DNA of 64,000 bases from Bilophila wadsworthia ATCC 49260. GTDB taxonomy: Bacteria; Desulfobacterota; Desulfovibrionia; Desulfovibrionales; Desulfovibrionaceae. The DNA lies in the NCBI RefSeq assembly GCF_000701705.1, contig NZ_JNJP01000002.1:143432-207431 (forward strand). Direction: 5' to 3'. A model generated the notes under the pieces. The model was not told the origin of the DNA. It worked only from the letters and a program-made list of their open reading frames with translations, and did not search any database. The position numbers were made by a program, and so were the translations under genes. Positions 17,380-26,877 of this stretch are shown here, piece after piece. Position 1 is the first letter of the stretch; each line of letters starts with the position of its first letter.

Positions 17380-18999
17380 GTGATCAACGTTATCGATCAA
17401 GACAAATGCATCGGATGCGGGACCTGCTTCAAGTCGTGCAGCCTCGACGTGTTCCGCCTCGACACCGACCAGAGCAAGGTTTCGCCCTGCATGGCGGCGT
17501 GCCCTGCGGGGACCGACATTCGCGGCTACAATGCCCTCGTACAGCAAGGCAAGCTTGAAGAAGCCGCCCAAAAACTCCGTCAGGCAAACCCATTCCCCGG
17601 CATCACGGGCCGCATCTGCTTCCATCCCTGCGAAAAGGAATGCGCGCGCAATGCCGTGGACGGTGCGGTAAACATCAACGCCGTCGAGCAGTTCCTCGGC
17701 GATCTCGACCTGCCAGAAGAACAGCCCGCCGTCCGGCATACGGCCAAGGTCGCCGTGGTGGGTTCCGGCCCCGCAGGGCTTTCCTGCGCCTGCTTTATGG
17801 CCCGCATGGGCTACCCCGTCACCGTTTTCGAGGCCGCGCCGCGCCCCGGCGGTATGCTCCGTTACGGCATCCCGGCTTACCGCCTGCCCGACGCCGTGGT
17901 CGAGGCGCATGTGGCCCGGCTTGAAGCCCTCGGCGTCAGCTTCCGCTGCAACACCCGCATCGGCAAGGGCGGCGACCTAGCTCTCGGCGATTTGCGCCGG
18001 CGCGGCTACAAGGCGTTCCTTCTTGCCCCCGGAACCAGCCTCAGCCGCAGGATCGCCATTGAAGGCGCGGAGCTGCCCGGCGTGCTGTGGGGCGTGGAGT
18101 TCCTGCGCGCCGTGCGCGGCGATCACGCTCCTACGTTTTCGGGCCATGTCGTGGTCGTGGGCGGCGGCGACGTTGCCGTCGACGCGGCGATTTCCGCCAA
18201 GCGCCTCGGAGCATCATCCGTGAGCATGGTTTCCCTTGAGTCCGAAGCCGAACTGCCCGCCTATCCGCACAATATCGCCGACGCCCGCGACGAGGGCATC
18301 GATTTTCAGTGCGGCTGGGGCCCGGTACGCGTCGAAGGCACGGACGCCGTTTCCGGCCTCGCCGTCAAAGCCTGCCTTTCCGTCAAAGACGCTTCCGGCG
18401 CGTTCCGCCCGTCCTTTGATGAGGCGCAAACCCGCACCATCCCCGCCGATGCCGTGATTTTCGCCATCGGGCAGGCCGCCGATCTCGATCCCTTCGCGGA
18501 GGACGTGGCCATCACGCCCCGCCGTACCATCGAAACCGCCGCCTTCACCTTCGAAACCTCCCGCCCCGACGTATTCGCGGCGGGCGACGCCGCCAGCGGC
18601 CCGGCCTCGGCCATCCAAGCCATCGCCGGGGGACGCGAGGCAGCCTTCTCGATGGACCGCTACCTGCGCGGAGGCCAGATCCTCGCCAACCGCGCCGCCG
18701 TCCGCGAAACCGTGGACAAGGACAGGCTCCCCGGCGAAGGCGTGCTCCTCTCCCCGCGCAACGAACGCGCCGTGACCGACGCCCCCGGATTCGGGGAACG
18801 GCGACAGGGGCTGGATCTCCATGCCGTGCTGGCGGAAGGTATGCGCTGCATGACCTGCGGGGCCAAGGCCCGCATCGCCTACAACGACGACTGCATGACC
18901 TGTTTCACCTGCGAGCTCCGCTGCCCGGCGGAAGCCATCAACGTGCATCCTTTCAAGGAACCGCTCCCGCGTACCCTTGAAATCCATTGCGAGGACTAG
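17380..18999 (+). CDS. 4Fe-4S/FAD NAD(P)H oxidoreductase (GltD-like electron donor)
   Basis: The 539-residue protein starts with a ferredoxin-type half site CIGCGTCFKSC (residues 10-20), then the GltD-like iron-sulfur region (CMAACPAGTDIRGY, CFHPCEKECARN), an FAD site VAVVGSGPAGLSCA near 126, an NAD(P) site VVVVGGGDVAVDAA near 255, and a C-terminal CxxC/CxxCxxxC group (CMTCGAK, CMTCFTCELRCPAEAI). It should move electrons between NAD(P)H and Fe-S clusters. Translation starts at GTG 17380 behind AAGGAG. It ends two bases before the flavoprotein gene, its probable electron partner. Confidence 0.87.
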   Translation: MINVIDQDKCIGCGTCFKSCSLDVFRLDTDQSKVSPCMAACPAGTDIRGYNALVQQGKLEEAAQKLRQANPFPGITGRICFHPCEKECARNAVDGAVNINAVEQFLGDLDLPEEQPAVRHTAKVAVVGSGPAGLSCACFMARMGYPVTVFEAAPRPGGMLRYGIPAYRLPDAVVEAHVARLEALGVSFRCNTRIGKGGDLALGDLRRRGYKAFLLAPGTSLSRRIAIEGAELPGVLWGVEFLRAVRGDHAPTFSGHVVVVGGGDVAVDAAISAKRLGASSVSMVSLESEAELPAYPHNIADARDEGIDFQCGWGPVRVEGTDAVSGLAVKACLSVKDASGAFRPSFDEAQTRTIPADAVIFAIGQAADLDPFAEDVAITPRRTIETAAFTFETSRPDVFAAGDAASGPASAIQAIAGGREAAFSMDRYLRGGQILANRAAVRETVDKDRLPGEGVLLSPRNERAVTDAPGFGERRQGLDLHAVLAEGMRCMTCGAKARIAYNDDCMTCFTCELRCPAEAINVHPFKEPLPRTLEIHCED

Positions 19000-19001
19000 C
19001 C

Positions 19002-20711
19002 ATGAGCGCGAAACCTTTTGTTTTCGATACGGACGTGCTGATCATCGGCGGCGGCTTTTCGGGTTCGTGGGCCGCGCTGACGGCCCGGCAACATGTGGAG
19101 AACGTGCTCATCGTCGACAAGGGCCCCCGCGACTGGGGCGGCCTCGGCGGGATGTCCGGCGGCGACATGATCGTCAAGCAGCCGGAGTTCGCCGCCAAGG
19201 ATCTGGTCGAAGAGCTGGTCTATTACTATGACGGGCTGTGCGAGCAGGATGTGCTTGAGGAAATCCTCAACCAGTCCTACGAGCGCTTCAAGGATTACGA
19301 GAAGATGGGCCACGAGTTCGCCCGCGACGATTCCGGCAGGCTCATGAGCATCCCCCAGCGCGGGCTCGAACTCATGCGCTATTACTTCTACCATCCCTAC
19401 GGCAAGGGCGGCGCGCACACCACGCAGATCCTCAATGCCGAGCTTCAGCGGCTCAACGTCCAGCGCATCGGGCGCATCGAGATCACCGATCTCGTCAAGG
19501 ACGGCGACGCCGTTTCCGGGGCCGTGGGCTTCCACGCCCAGAGCGGCACGCCCTGCCTGTTCCGGGCCAAGGCCGTCATCCTCGCCGCCCACAACGGCGG
19601 CTGGAAGGGCTCGTACCTGCTGAACACCTGCGCGGGCGAAGGCGCGGCGCTGGCCTACGGCGCGGGCGCTTCCCTGCGCAACATGGAGTTCATCGAAAAC
19701 TGGAACGTGCCCAAGCTGTTCGCGTGGGAAGGACAGACCGGGATGCTCCCCTACGGCGCGCGCTTCCTCAACGGAGAAGGCGAGGATTTCATGCGCCGCT
19801 ATTCCCCGAAGCTCGGAGCCAAGGCCGACCCGCACTACAACGTGCGCGGCATGGCCTTTGAAGTCCGGGCCGGACGCGGGCCGATCTACTTCGACACCAG
19901 CACCATGAGCCCGGAAGGCGTCGAGATCATGACCCCCACCGGCGGCTGGATGAAACTCAACGACACCAAGCTCAAGGAACTCGGCATCGACTTCTTCAAG
20001 AGCAAAACCGAATGGATGCCGCAGGTGCTCACCTCATTCGGCGGCACCGTGGCCGACAAAGACGGCTGGAGCGGCGTTCCGGGCCTGTTCGTGGCCGGAC
20101 GCGCCCGCAGCGTCACCCCCGGCGTCTACATGGGCGGCTGGGACACCTGCAAGACCACCACGACCGGCTACATCGCCGGGAACAGCGCGGGCGAGTACGT
20201 TTCCGGGCTCACCTCCGCACCTCAGTTCGACGACGCCCACGCTTCCGGCACGCTCGGCGCCACCCTGTCCCTGCTCGGCAAGCCCGGCGTCTATCCCAAG
20301 GACGTGGTCCGGCTCATGCAGGAGCTCATGGCCCCGATGGACGTGTGCATCCTCAAGACCGGCAAGGGCCTCACCCGCTCGCTGGAACGCCTTGAAGACG
20401 CCAAACGGAACATCCTGCCGTACATGACCGCCCCCGAGCCGCACTATCTGGTCAAGCTCGTGGAAGCGCGCTCCATGGCGCTGATCACCGAAATGTACCT
20501 GAAGGCGTCGCTCATGCGCAAGGAATCGCGCAGCGGGCATTACCGCGAGGATTTCCCCGAACGCCACGGCGATCCGGCATGGATCGTCATCCGCGACGGG
20601 CACGACGGCATGGATCTGCGTGCCGACCCCGTTCCGCTGGACCGTTATCCGGTAAAACCGCACCGCTACTATATGGATAACTTCGCCTTCCCCAAAACAT
20701 CGGCCATCTAA
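19002..20711 (+). CDS. Fumarate-reductase-like FAD flavoprotein of unknown substrate
   Basis: This 569-residue protein has an FAD site at the N terminus (DVLIIGGGFSGSWAAL) and the SdhA/FrdA-type pattern further on (HNGGWKGSYLLNTCAGEGAALAYGAGASLRNMEF). Where fumarate reductases have the QFHPT and RGEGG catalytic blocks it has ENWNVPK and PYGARFLNGEGEDF, so the usual dicarboxylate chemistry is unlikely or altered. It probably reduces or oxidises an organic anion taken up by the SLC13 permease encoded next. The start ATG at 19002 is two bases after the previous stop. Confidence 0.82.
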   Translation: MSAKPFVFDTDVLIIGGGFSGSWAALTARQHVENVLIVDKGPRDWGGLGGMSGGDMIVKQPEFAAKDLVEELVYYYDGLCEQDVLEEILNQSYERFKDYEKMGHEFARDDSGRLMSIPQRGLELMRYYFYHPYGKGGAHTTQILNAELQRLNVQRIGRIEITDLVKDGDAVSGAVGFHAQSGTPCLFRAKAVILAAHNGGWKGSYLLNTCAGEGAALAYGAGASLRNMEFIENWNVPKLFAWEGQTGMLPYGARFLNGEGEDFMRRYSPKLGAKADPHYNVRGMAFEVRAGRGPIYFDTSTMSPEGVEIMTPTGGWMKLNDTKLKELGIDFFKSKTEWMPQVLTSFGGTVADKDGWSGVPGLFVAGRARSVTPGVYMGGWDTCKTTTTGYIAGNSAGEYVSGLTSAPQFDDAHASGTLGATLSLLGKPGVYPKDVVRLMQELMAPMDVCILKTGKGLTRSLERLEDAKRNILPYMTAPEPHYLVKLVEARSMALITEMYLKASLMRKESRSGHYREDFPERHGDPAWIVIRDGHDGMDLRADPVPLDRYPVKPHRYYMDNFAFPKTSAI

Positions 20712-20789
20712 GGCAGCGTCCGCCGCGCCGGAATCCCACATCCCGGCGCGGCTCCCCGACCTCTGAACCCGCCTCCCGCAGGAGTCCCC

Positions 20790-22175
20790 ATGAACCGTGC
20801 CCTGACCTTAAAGTGGTTCGCCGTGCTCGGCCTCGCCAGCCTGTTCTACCTGCTGGCTCCCCGTGACGTTTCGCCTCAAATGCCCCTCTATCTCGGGATG
20901 ACCTCCGCAGCGGTCATCATCTGGACCTTCGATCTCTTGCCCGCCGTGGCTGTCGCCGCCGCGCTGACCTTCCTCTACCTGCTGACCAACATGGCCCCGC
21001 CCGAAGTCGTGCTCGGGCCGTGGACCACCGTGCTCATCTGGACCACCTTCGGCGCGGCCATCTTCGGCGAAGCCATGGAAAAGACCGGGCTCGCCAAGCG
21101 CGTGGCCCTGCGCTGTATGCTCCTCACGGGCGGCACGTTCACCGGGATGCTCATCGGGTTCGCCATCGGCGGCATCATCCTCGGCCTGCTGCTGGCCTCC
21201 GGGTTCGCCCGCACGGTCATCTTCTGCGCCATCGCCGTGGGCATCATCAGGGCGCTGGACATCGATCCCAAGTCCCGCCTGTCCTCCATCATCGTCATCG
21301 CCTGTTTCTTCGCGGCGGCGGCCCCGACCATGCAGTTCCTGCACACCTCGGAGTCCTTCATCTGGTCGTTTCAGGTGCTCATGAAGGCCATCGGCGGCAA
21401 TGTGGACTGGTGGGAATACCTGAACCACGCCTGTTTCATCAACACCATCTATGTCGCGCTGTCCTTCCTGACCATCTATTTCATGCGCGGCAAGGTGCGG
21501 CTCCCCGAAGGCGGGAAGCTCAAGCTCATCCTTGAAGAGCGCCTCGCCGAAATGGGCCCCATGACGGTTTCCGAAAAGCGCCTCCTCGTCCTCGCCATCC
21601 TCGGCATCCTCGGCTTCATGGTCGAGCCGTGGACCGGCGTGAACGCCGTGTATGTGCTTTGCCTCGTAGCCCTGTTCTGCTACATGCCCGGCATGAAGAT
21701 CATGGAGCCCTCCTCCTTCAACAACCTGAACATCGTGTTCCTCGTCTTCGTGGCGGGCTGCATGGCCATCGGGTTTGTGGCGGGCGAAGTCGGAGCCAAC
21801 AAATGGGCCGTCTCATCCATCATCCCGTTCCTCAAGGAACTGCCCCCCACGCTCGGCGTGCTCTGCTCCTACCTCGCGGGCGTGGTCACCAACCTGCTCC
21901 TGACCCCCTTCGCGGCGACCGTGGCCTTCACCCCGGCGTTCGGCGAACTCGGCGTCCAGATGGGCGTCAACCCGCTGCCCTTGTTCTACGCCTTCGAGTA
22001 CGGGCTCGATCAGTACTTCTTCCCCTATGAAGGCGTCATGTTCCTCTACATCTTCACCACCGGATGCGTGACCCTCAAGCACGTCATCCCCACGATGATC
22101 GCCCGCTGCATCGTCGCCGGGGCGTTCATCGCGGTCATCGCCATCCCCTACTGGACGTTCATCGGCATCATGTAA
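20790..22175 (+). CDS. SLC13/DASS family anion permease
   Basis: This 461-residue membrane protein has about 11-12 hydrophobic segments and two related halves, as in the divalent-anion:sodium symporters (CitT, DASS). The halves are marked by WTTFGAAIFGEAMEKTGLAKR and NLNIVFLVFVAGCMAIGFVAG. Family substrates are di- and tricarboxylates, sulfate and some sulfonates. Its position after the flavoprotein suggests that it imports that enzyme's substrate. AGGAG precedes the ATG, and a strong intrinsic terminator follows 65 bases after the stop. Confidence 0.85.
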   Translation: MNRALTLKWFAVLGLASLFYLLAPRDVSPQMPLYLGMTSAAVIIWTFDLLPAVAVAAALTFLYLLTNMAPPEVVLGPWTTVLIWTTFGAAIFGEAMEKTGLAKRVALRCMLLTGGTFTGMLIGFAIGGIILGLLLASGFARTVIFCAIAVGIIRALDIDPKSRLSSIIVIACFFAAAAPTMQFLHTSESFIWSFQVLMKAIGGNVDWWEYLNHACFINTIYVALSFLTIYFMRGKVRLPEGGKLKLILEERLAEMGPMTVSEKRLLVLAILGILGFMVEPWTGVNAVYVLCLVALFCYMPGMKIMEPSSFNNLNIVFLVFVAGCMAIGFVAGEVGANKWAVSSIIPFLKELPPTLGVLCSYLAGVVTNLLLTPFAATVAFTPAFGELGVQMGVNPLPLFYAFEYGLDQYFFPYEGVMFLYIFTTGCVTLKHVIPTMIARCIVAGAFIAVIAIPYWTFIGIM

Positions 22176-22240
22176 CCCCGGCACGACCCGCTCCCGCGCC
22201 TCTCCTCCCACTCCCGGATGCCCCCGCATCCCCCAAAAAA

Positions 22241-22287
22241 GCGTTGCCGCACCCCGGCCTGATGGCTGGATGCGGCAACGCCTTTTC
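22241..22287 (+). terminator. Intrinsic terminator after the anion permease
   Basis: An 11-bp perfect stem (GCGTTGCCGCA with TGCGGCAACGC) is followed by CTTTTC; AAAAAA precedes it, so it could also work on the other strand. Confidence 0.85.
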
Positions 22288-22364
22288 GTGATCGCCCTTC
22301 CCGTCTTCTTGACACGCCGCCCCGCCGTGCCCACATTCAGACAAAACACGGGCAGGAGGCCGCC

Positions 22365-22754
22365 ATGAGCGACAAGGACATCATCGATATGAAAGAGGAA
22401 AACGGCCAGTGGTCGGCCTACGTTTCCGAGTTTTCCCCCGAAAAGCTCTGGGAAAAAATCAAAGGGCACGCAAAGAAAGTCGGCTGCGAGGGCATACGCA
22501 GCGCCCTGCGCCTGTTCTACGCGCTGGACAATCCGTCCATGTCGCTCAAGACGAAAATGGTGATTTACGGCGCGCTCGGCTATTTCATTTCGCCCATCGA
22601 CGTGATCCCCGATTTCATCCCGGTCGTGGGCTTCACCGACGACATCGGCGTGCTCGCGGCGGCGGTGGTCATGGCCGCTTCCTATATAGACGCCGAGGCC
22701 AAGGCCAAAGCCGACGCCAAGCTTGCCGGATGGTTCGGGGAAGGCACTTGCTGA
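22365..22754 (+). CDS. YkvA family (DUF1232) small membrane-associated protein
   Basis: This 129-residue protein carries the DUF1232 core: MVIYGALGYFISPIDVIPDFIPVVGFTDD, a hydrophobic hairpin with conserved Pro-Asp residues, followed by an amphipathic helix. The function of the family is not known. A GGCAGGAGG site precedes the ATG. It stands alone between a terminator and the convergent biotin genes. Confidence 0.88.
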   Translation: MSDKDIIDMKEENGQWSAYVSEFSPEKLWEKIKGHAKKVGCEGIRSALRLFYALDNPSMSLKTKMVIYGALGYFISPIDVIPDFIPVVGFTDDIGVLAAAVVMAASYIDAEAKAKADAKLAGWFGEGTC

Positions 22755-22867
22755 AAAGAACCATACCCCCAGCCTTTCCGGGAACTATGGAGAGGCTCTC
22801 CGCCACGCTTTGGCGCGGACGCACCGCAAGGTACGCCCGTACTTCTGCTCTCCCCGGCAGAACACTA

Positions 22868-25309
22868 TCAGGAATAGGCCCCGCGCACGGCGTCCACAAT
22901 GGCGTCCGTCAGACGCTGCAGGTCTTCAGGCCCGATGCAGTACGGCGGCATGAGATAGACGTTCCGGTTGAACGGACGCACCCATACGCCGCGCTCAACG
23001 AAGAAATCCTGCAAGACGGCCATGTTCACGGGCTTGTCCACCTCCACGACGCCGACTGCGCCGAGTGTCCGCACGTCGCGGACCCCCCGGAATTCCCGGC
23101 ACGGCGAAAGCCCTTCCTCAAGGCCCCGGCGGATGCCTTCCACGCGCTCGGCCCACGGCGAGGCGTTCAGAAGGTCGAGGCTGGCGCATCCCACGGCGCA
23201 GGCCAACGGGTTGCCCATGAAAGTGGGGCCGTGCATGAACACGCCGCCGCCCTGCTCCGGCCCGGCCTCTTCAATGCCCCGCGCTACGGCTTCGCTGGCA
23301 ACGGTCGCCGCCAGCGTCATGGTGCCGCCGGTGAGCGCCTTGCCGAGACAGAGGATATCCGGCTTGAGGCCCGCCCATTCCGAAGCGAACATCTTGCCGG
23401 TACGCCCAAATCCTGTGGCGATTTCATCAACGATCAGCAGCAGTTCGTGCTCGTCGCACAGCTTCCGCAGCCCGCGCAGGTAGTCGGGGTGATAGAACCA
23501 CATCCCGCCCGCGCCCTGCACGATGGGTTCGAGGATGACCGCCGCCAGCCCCTCCGCGTGACGCTCGATGGCGTCGCGCATGGGCCGGAGGCTGTCGGGA
23601 TCGAACGGGCTGTCGAAACGGCAGTTTGGGCGCTCGACGAACAGGTGTTTCGGCAGGATGCCGGTAAACAGCGTATGCATACCGTTTACGGGATCGCAGA
23701 CGGACATGGCCCCTTGCGTGTCGCCGTGGTAGCCGCCCTTGGGGGTGAGGAAGCGGGTTTTGCCCGGCCTGCCCTTTGAGGCCCAATACTGGACCGCCAT
23801 CTTGAGCGCGACTTCGACCGAGACCGAACCCGAGTCGGCGTAAAAGATGTGTTTCAGATTGTCGGGCAGCAGCGGCAGGAGCCGTTTCCCCAGTTCCACG
23901 GCGGGCTCATGAGTCAGGCCGCCGAACATGACGTGGGCCATTTTCGCGGACTGCCGCCGCAAGGCGTCCATGAGGACGGGGTGTCCGTAGCCGTGGATGG
24001 CGCACCACCACGAGGACATGCCGTCCACCAGCTCCCTCCCGTCGCGCAGCCTGATGCGCACGCCCGACGTGCCCACCGCCTCCCGCACCGGGAGCGGGTT
24101 CAGCGCCGACGTATACGGGTGCCACAGGTGTTCCCGGTCGAAGGCGAGGAGCGAAGAAGGGGAAAGAGGAGATGAGGGAATGTGGGGGGAGGCCACGCGG
24201 GAGCTTTCCCGGTTGGAGCATGAAGATGCGGGGGAGGTTTGACCGCGTTCATGGGAAGAAGACGGGGAGACGATATGTGATGAAGCGTTGTCGGGGCATA
24301 TTCCATTGGAAAGGCAGTCCGAGAACAACGGGCGCAGGGCTTCCACGGCGGGCCCGACAAGGGCGGCGAGGCTGGACCATACGTTTTCGGCATTGTTTGC
24401 GAATCCGGTTTGGTAGGGGATTTCCGCGAGCACGGGGACGCCGCGTTCCCGGCCCATGCGGGCGAGGGTTTCGGCGTTGTCGCGCAGCAGCCTGCGTTCG
24501 TTCCCGACATCCGGATCGGGGCCGGAACCCGGATCGCATACCGTTTCCGGGATCGGACGGTTGAGGATCATCCCGCACACGCGCAGGCCGTGCGATTGCA
24601 GCACGTCGAGCGAAAGCAGGGCGTGGTTGATGCAGCCGAGCTTGTTCCCCACGACGAGCAGGACCGGAAAATCGATCTCCCGCATGAAGTCGAGCATGGT
24701 TTCGCGGTCATTCAGCGGGACGTAAATCCCGCCCGCGCCTTCGATCAGCAGAAACGTCCCGTCCGGCGCCTTCCGCTCCAGCTTTTCCCGTAAGCCGAAA
24801 ACAGTGAGCGGACGCCCTGCCAGCCGTGCCGCCAAATGCGGCGAACACGCGGGCTCGTAGGTTTCCAGCACGATCCCGCCGCCTCCCGCCGCCTCGTAGC
24901 AGGCCACGTCGGGAGCGACAAGGGCGGAAGAGGCCGAAGAAGAAGAAGAAGAAGAAGAAGAAGAAGAAGAAGACACTCCCAACGAAGCGCCCACGCCTCC
25001 CATGCCTGCGTTTCCCCAACCCTTCAGGTGTTCGGGAGTACTGGAACCACCTTTCCCACAGCAGCCACAAGCACAGTCTTCCTTTCGCGTCTGCAAGGAG
25101 TCTCCATCCCCTCCCGCCGAGAAAGCCCCCTCATGAGACGCGGCCTCCCCCCGATTCTCTTCCTCTCCCCCCCGCATAACACACCCCGTCTGTACGGGTT
25201 TCACAGCGGCGGCGGGCACCCCGGCGACCTTCAAGGCGCGCAGAAGCGCGGCGGTGACGGTGGTCTTCCCGGCATCGGTATCGGTCCCGGTGATGAAAAG
25301 CCCCTTCAT
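22868..25309 (-). CDS. bioDA: Fused dethiobiotin synthetase / DAPA aminotransferase (BioD-BioA)
   Basis: This 813-residue fusion has BioD at the N terminus (GTDTDAGKTTVTAALL P-loop, KPVQTGC, LLIEGAGGIYVPL) and BioA from about residue 388 (DREHLWHPYTS, SSWWCAIHGYGHP, GATHEPAVELG-like GGLTHEPAVELG, PLP lysine in LCLGKALTGG near 657). BioA makes 7,8-diaminopelargonate from KAPA and BioD closes the ring to dethiobiotin. Two additions are odd: about 85 residues inserted after KPVQTGC, containing a run of 13 serines encoded by a (GAA)12 tract, and a Ser/Pro-rich linker before BioA. The start overlaps the bioB stop by four bases. Confidence 0.95.
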   Translation of the reverse strand: MKGLFITGTDTDAGKTTVTAALLRALKVAGVPAAAVKPVQTGCVMRGGEEENRGEAASHEGAFSAGGDGDSLQTRKEDCACGCCGKGGSSTPEHLKGWGNAGMGGVGASLGVSSSSSSSSSSSSSASSALVAPDVACYEAAGGGGIVLETYEPACSPHLAARLAGRPLTVFGLREKLERKAPDGTFLLIEGAGGIYVPLNDRETMLDFMREIDFPVLLVVGNKLGCINHALLSLDVLQSHGLRVCGMILNRPIPETVCDPGSGPDPDVGNERRLLRDNAETLARMGRERGVPVLAEIPYQTGFANNAENVWSSLAALVGPAVEALRPLFSDCLSNGICPDNASSHIVSPSSSHERGQTSPASSCSNRESSRVASPHIPSSPLSPSSLLAFDREHLWHPYTSALNPLPVREAVGTSGVRIRLRDGRELVDGMSSWWCAIHGYGHPVLMDALRRQSAKMAHVMFGGLTHEPAVELGKRLLPLLPDNLKHIFYADSGSVSVEVALKMAVQYWASKGRPGKTRFLTPKGGYHGDTQGAMSVCDPVNGMHTLFTGILPKHLFVERPNCRFDSPFDPDSLRPMRDAIERHAEGLAAVILEPIVQGAGGMWFYHPDYLRGLRKLCDEHELLLIVDEIATGFGRTGKMFASEWAGLKPDILCLGKALTGGTMTLAATVASEAVARGIEEAGPEQGGGVFMHGPTFMGNPLACAVGCASLDLLNASPWAERVEGIRRGLEEGLSPCREFRGVRDVRTLGAVGVVEVDKPVNMAVLQDFFVERGVWVRPFNRNVYLMPPYCIGPEDLQRLTDAIVDAVRGAYS
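24936..24971. repeat. (GAA)12 trinucleotide repeat inside bioDA
   Basis: Twelve perfect GAA units on the plus strand are read as serine codons (TCT) on the coding minus strand. Slippage would change the serine run without shifting the frame. Confidence 0.95.
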
Positions 25310-26292
25310 GACCGTTCCTCCCGAAGCCCCAGCACCTCGTACATTTCGGCATCGTCACAGAAGGCGCAGCCCTTGGTGGTGAGGTAATTGCCGGTCATCA
25401 CGCCGTTGGCTCCGGCGGCGAAAACCCACGACTGCCACTGGCCGAACGTCTTGGAGCGCCCGCCGCAGATGAGCACGTCCTGTTCCGGATGCAGAAGCCG
25501 CATGAGCGCGACCACCCGCAGCGCCTCGGAAGGTGGCAGGAGGGGGGAATCCCCAAGCGGCGTGCCGGGAATGGGATTCAGAAAATTGAGCGGCAGGGAG
25601 TCCACGCCGAGATCGGTCAGGGTTTGGGAAAGCTCAATACGCTGCTCCCACGTCTCGCCAAGGCCGAAGATGCCGCAGCTGCACACCCGGAACCCGGCGG
25701 AGCGGGCCACGCGCACGGTTTCCAGATCCTGCTCGTAGGCGTGGGTGGTACAGATCGAAGGGAAATGGCTCGCTGAGGTTTCGAGATTGTGATGATAGGA
25801 CGTAAAACCCGCCTCGCGCAGCCGGGCGGCCCGCTCGGGCGTCAGCAGGCCGAGCGAGGCGCACAAGCCGATCTTCACTTCCCGGCCGATGCGCAGAGCC
25901 GATTCGCACAGCGCATCGAAATCGCGATCGCTCGGAGCCGTGCCGCTGGTCACGATGCCGAAGCGGTCGACATTGTTGGCGGCGAGCTCTTCGGCGCGGC
26001 GCAGCAGCGTATCCGTGTCATAGAGAGGATAGACGGGGGAATCCGTTTGATGATGCGCTGATTGGGCGCAGAAAGCGCAGTTTTCAGGGCAACGCCCGGA
26101 CTTGGCGTTGATGATCCCGCAGGTAAACGCGGCGGCGGGCTTGCGGGCGGCGCGGGCCAGCCCCGCCACGGACAGGATGTCCAACGTCGCGGACTCGGGA
26201 AGACGGGCAAGCTCCAGCGCCTCGGAAGGTGACAGAAGCGGATCGGCGCCGGACGTGATGCGTTCGGCGATGCGGACAAGCAAAGCATCCAT
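25306..26292 (-). CDS. bioB: Biotin synthase BioB
   Basis: This 328-residue radical SAM enzyme has the CxxxCxxC motif at Cys68, Cys72 and Cys75 (GRCPENCAFCAQS) and the BioB blocks YHHNLETS, GLGETWEQR, LNFLNPIPGTPL and the arginine-containing CGGRSKTF-like segment near the second Fe-S cluster. It inserts sulfur into dethiobiotin. AAGGAC lies nine bases before the ATG. It overlaps bioDA by ATGA, so the two are co-translated. The remaining pathway genes (bioF, bioC) are not here. Confidence 0.96.
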   Translation of the reverse strand: MDALLVRIAERITSGADPLLSPSEALELARLPESATLDILSVAGLARAARKPAAAFTCGIINAKSGRCPENCAFCAQSAHHQTDSPVYPLYDTDTLLRRAEELAANNVDRFGIVTSGTAPSDRDFDALCESALRIGREVKIGLCASLGLLTPERAARLREAGFTSYHHNLETSASHFPSICTTHAYEQDLETVRVARSAGFRVCSCGIFGLGETWEQRIELSQTLTDLGVDSLPLNFLNPIPGTPLGDSPLLPPSEALRVVALMRLLHPEQDVLICGGRSKTFGQWQSWVFAAGANGVMTGNYLTTKGCAFCDDAEMYEVLGLREERS

Positions 26293-26877
26293 GGGAAAAC
26301 GTCCTTACAAAAAGTGATGCGACCTTCGCTGTGAGAATAAAGACGCCCGGAAGGGAATCTGGGCAAGCCGGCGGCTTCGGCCCGATCGGATGCCGAAAAA
26401 ATTTTCCTGGGAACCCCAAGGGCTCTCCCCAGCAATGCCGGACAGCAAATAACGGGAGCCTGACCGCTGAACGGATACGGCATTTCCCTGCTCTGTGCAA
26501 CTCCGGTGAAACGGACGGGTTACGGCGGGAAGCAATGACAATGGGCACTGCCGGGAAGCCCCACTGAGAGAAGCATCCGCTTCCATACCAGAGCCTTTCC
26601 TCTTAGAAATGTATATGATCGCCCCAGAAAAGCTGCGTGGGGGGATTCGATGGCACAGGAGCCTTTGGAAAGGCATGGGCTCCCCGCCGGCAAGCTTGGG
26701 GGAGAGAGGAAAAGCCTTTATCCAGAAAAAGTTCCCTCTCCCCAATGCCTCTATGCCCTTTCAAAGCCCTTCCTCCCACCTTCCCCGAAAATCGGTTGCG
26801 GCCTACAAGTCAAAAGGCTAAAATGATTTCACCATCAACGCTCTCGGCCCCGCCGTCCGCAAACGCACCCCGACCAC
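26293..26877. other. Divergent intergenic region between bioB and the sensor kinase gene
   Basis: No gene is seen in these 585 bases. TTGTAAGG just upstream of the bioB start resembles half of a BirA operator, but no partner half was found. A member of the G/C-skewed hairpin repeat family occupies about 26655-26790. Confidence 0.55.

Noticed and set aside
26480..26600. Cobalamin-riboswitch-like words (GGTGAAA, CACTGCCGGGAAG) on the plus strand
   Set aside because: The order and spacing of conserved blocks do not fit, the CCCGCAACTGT block and B12 box are missing, and the downstream gene is a sensor kinase.
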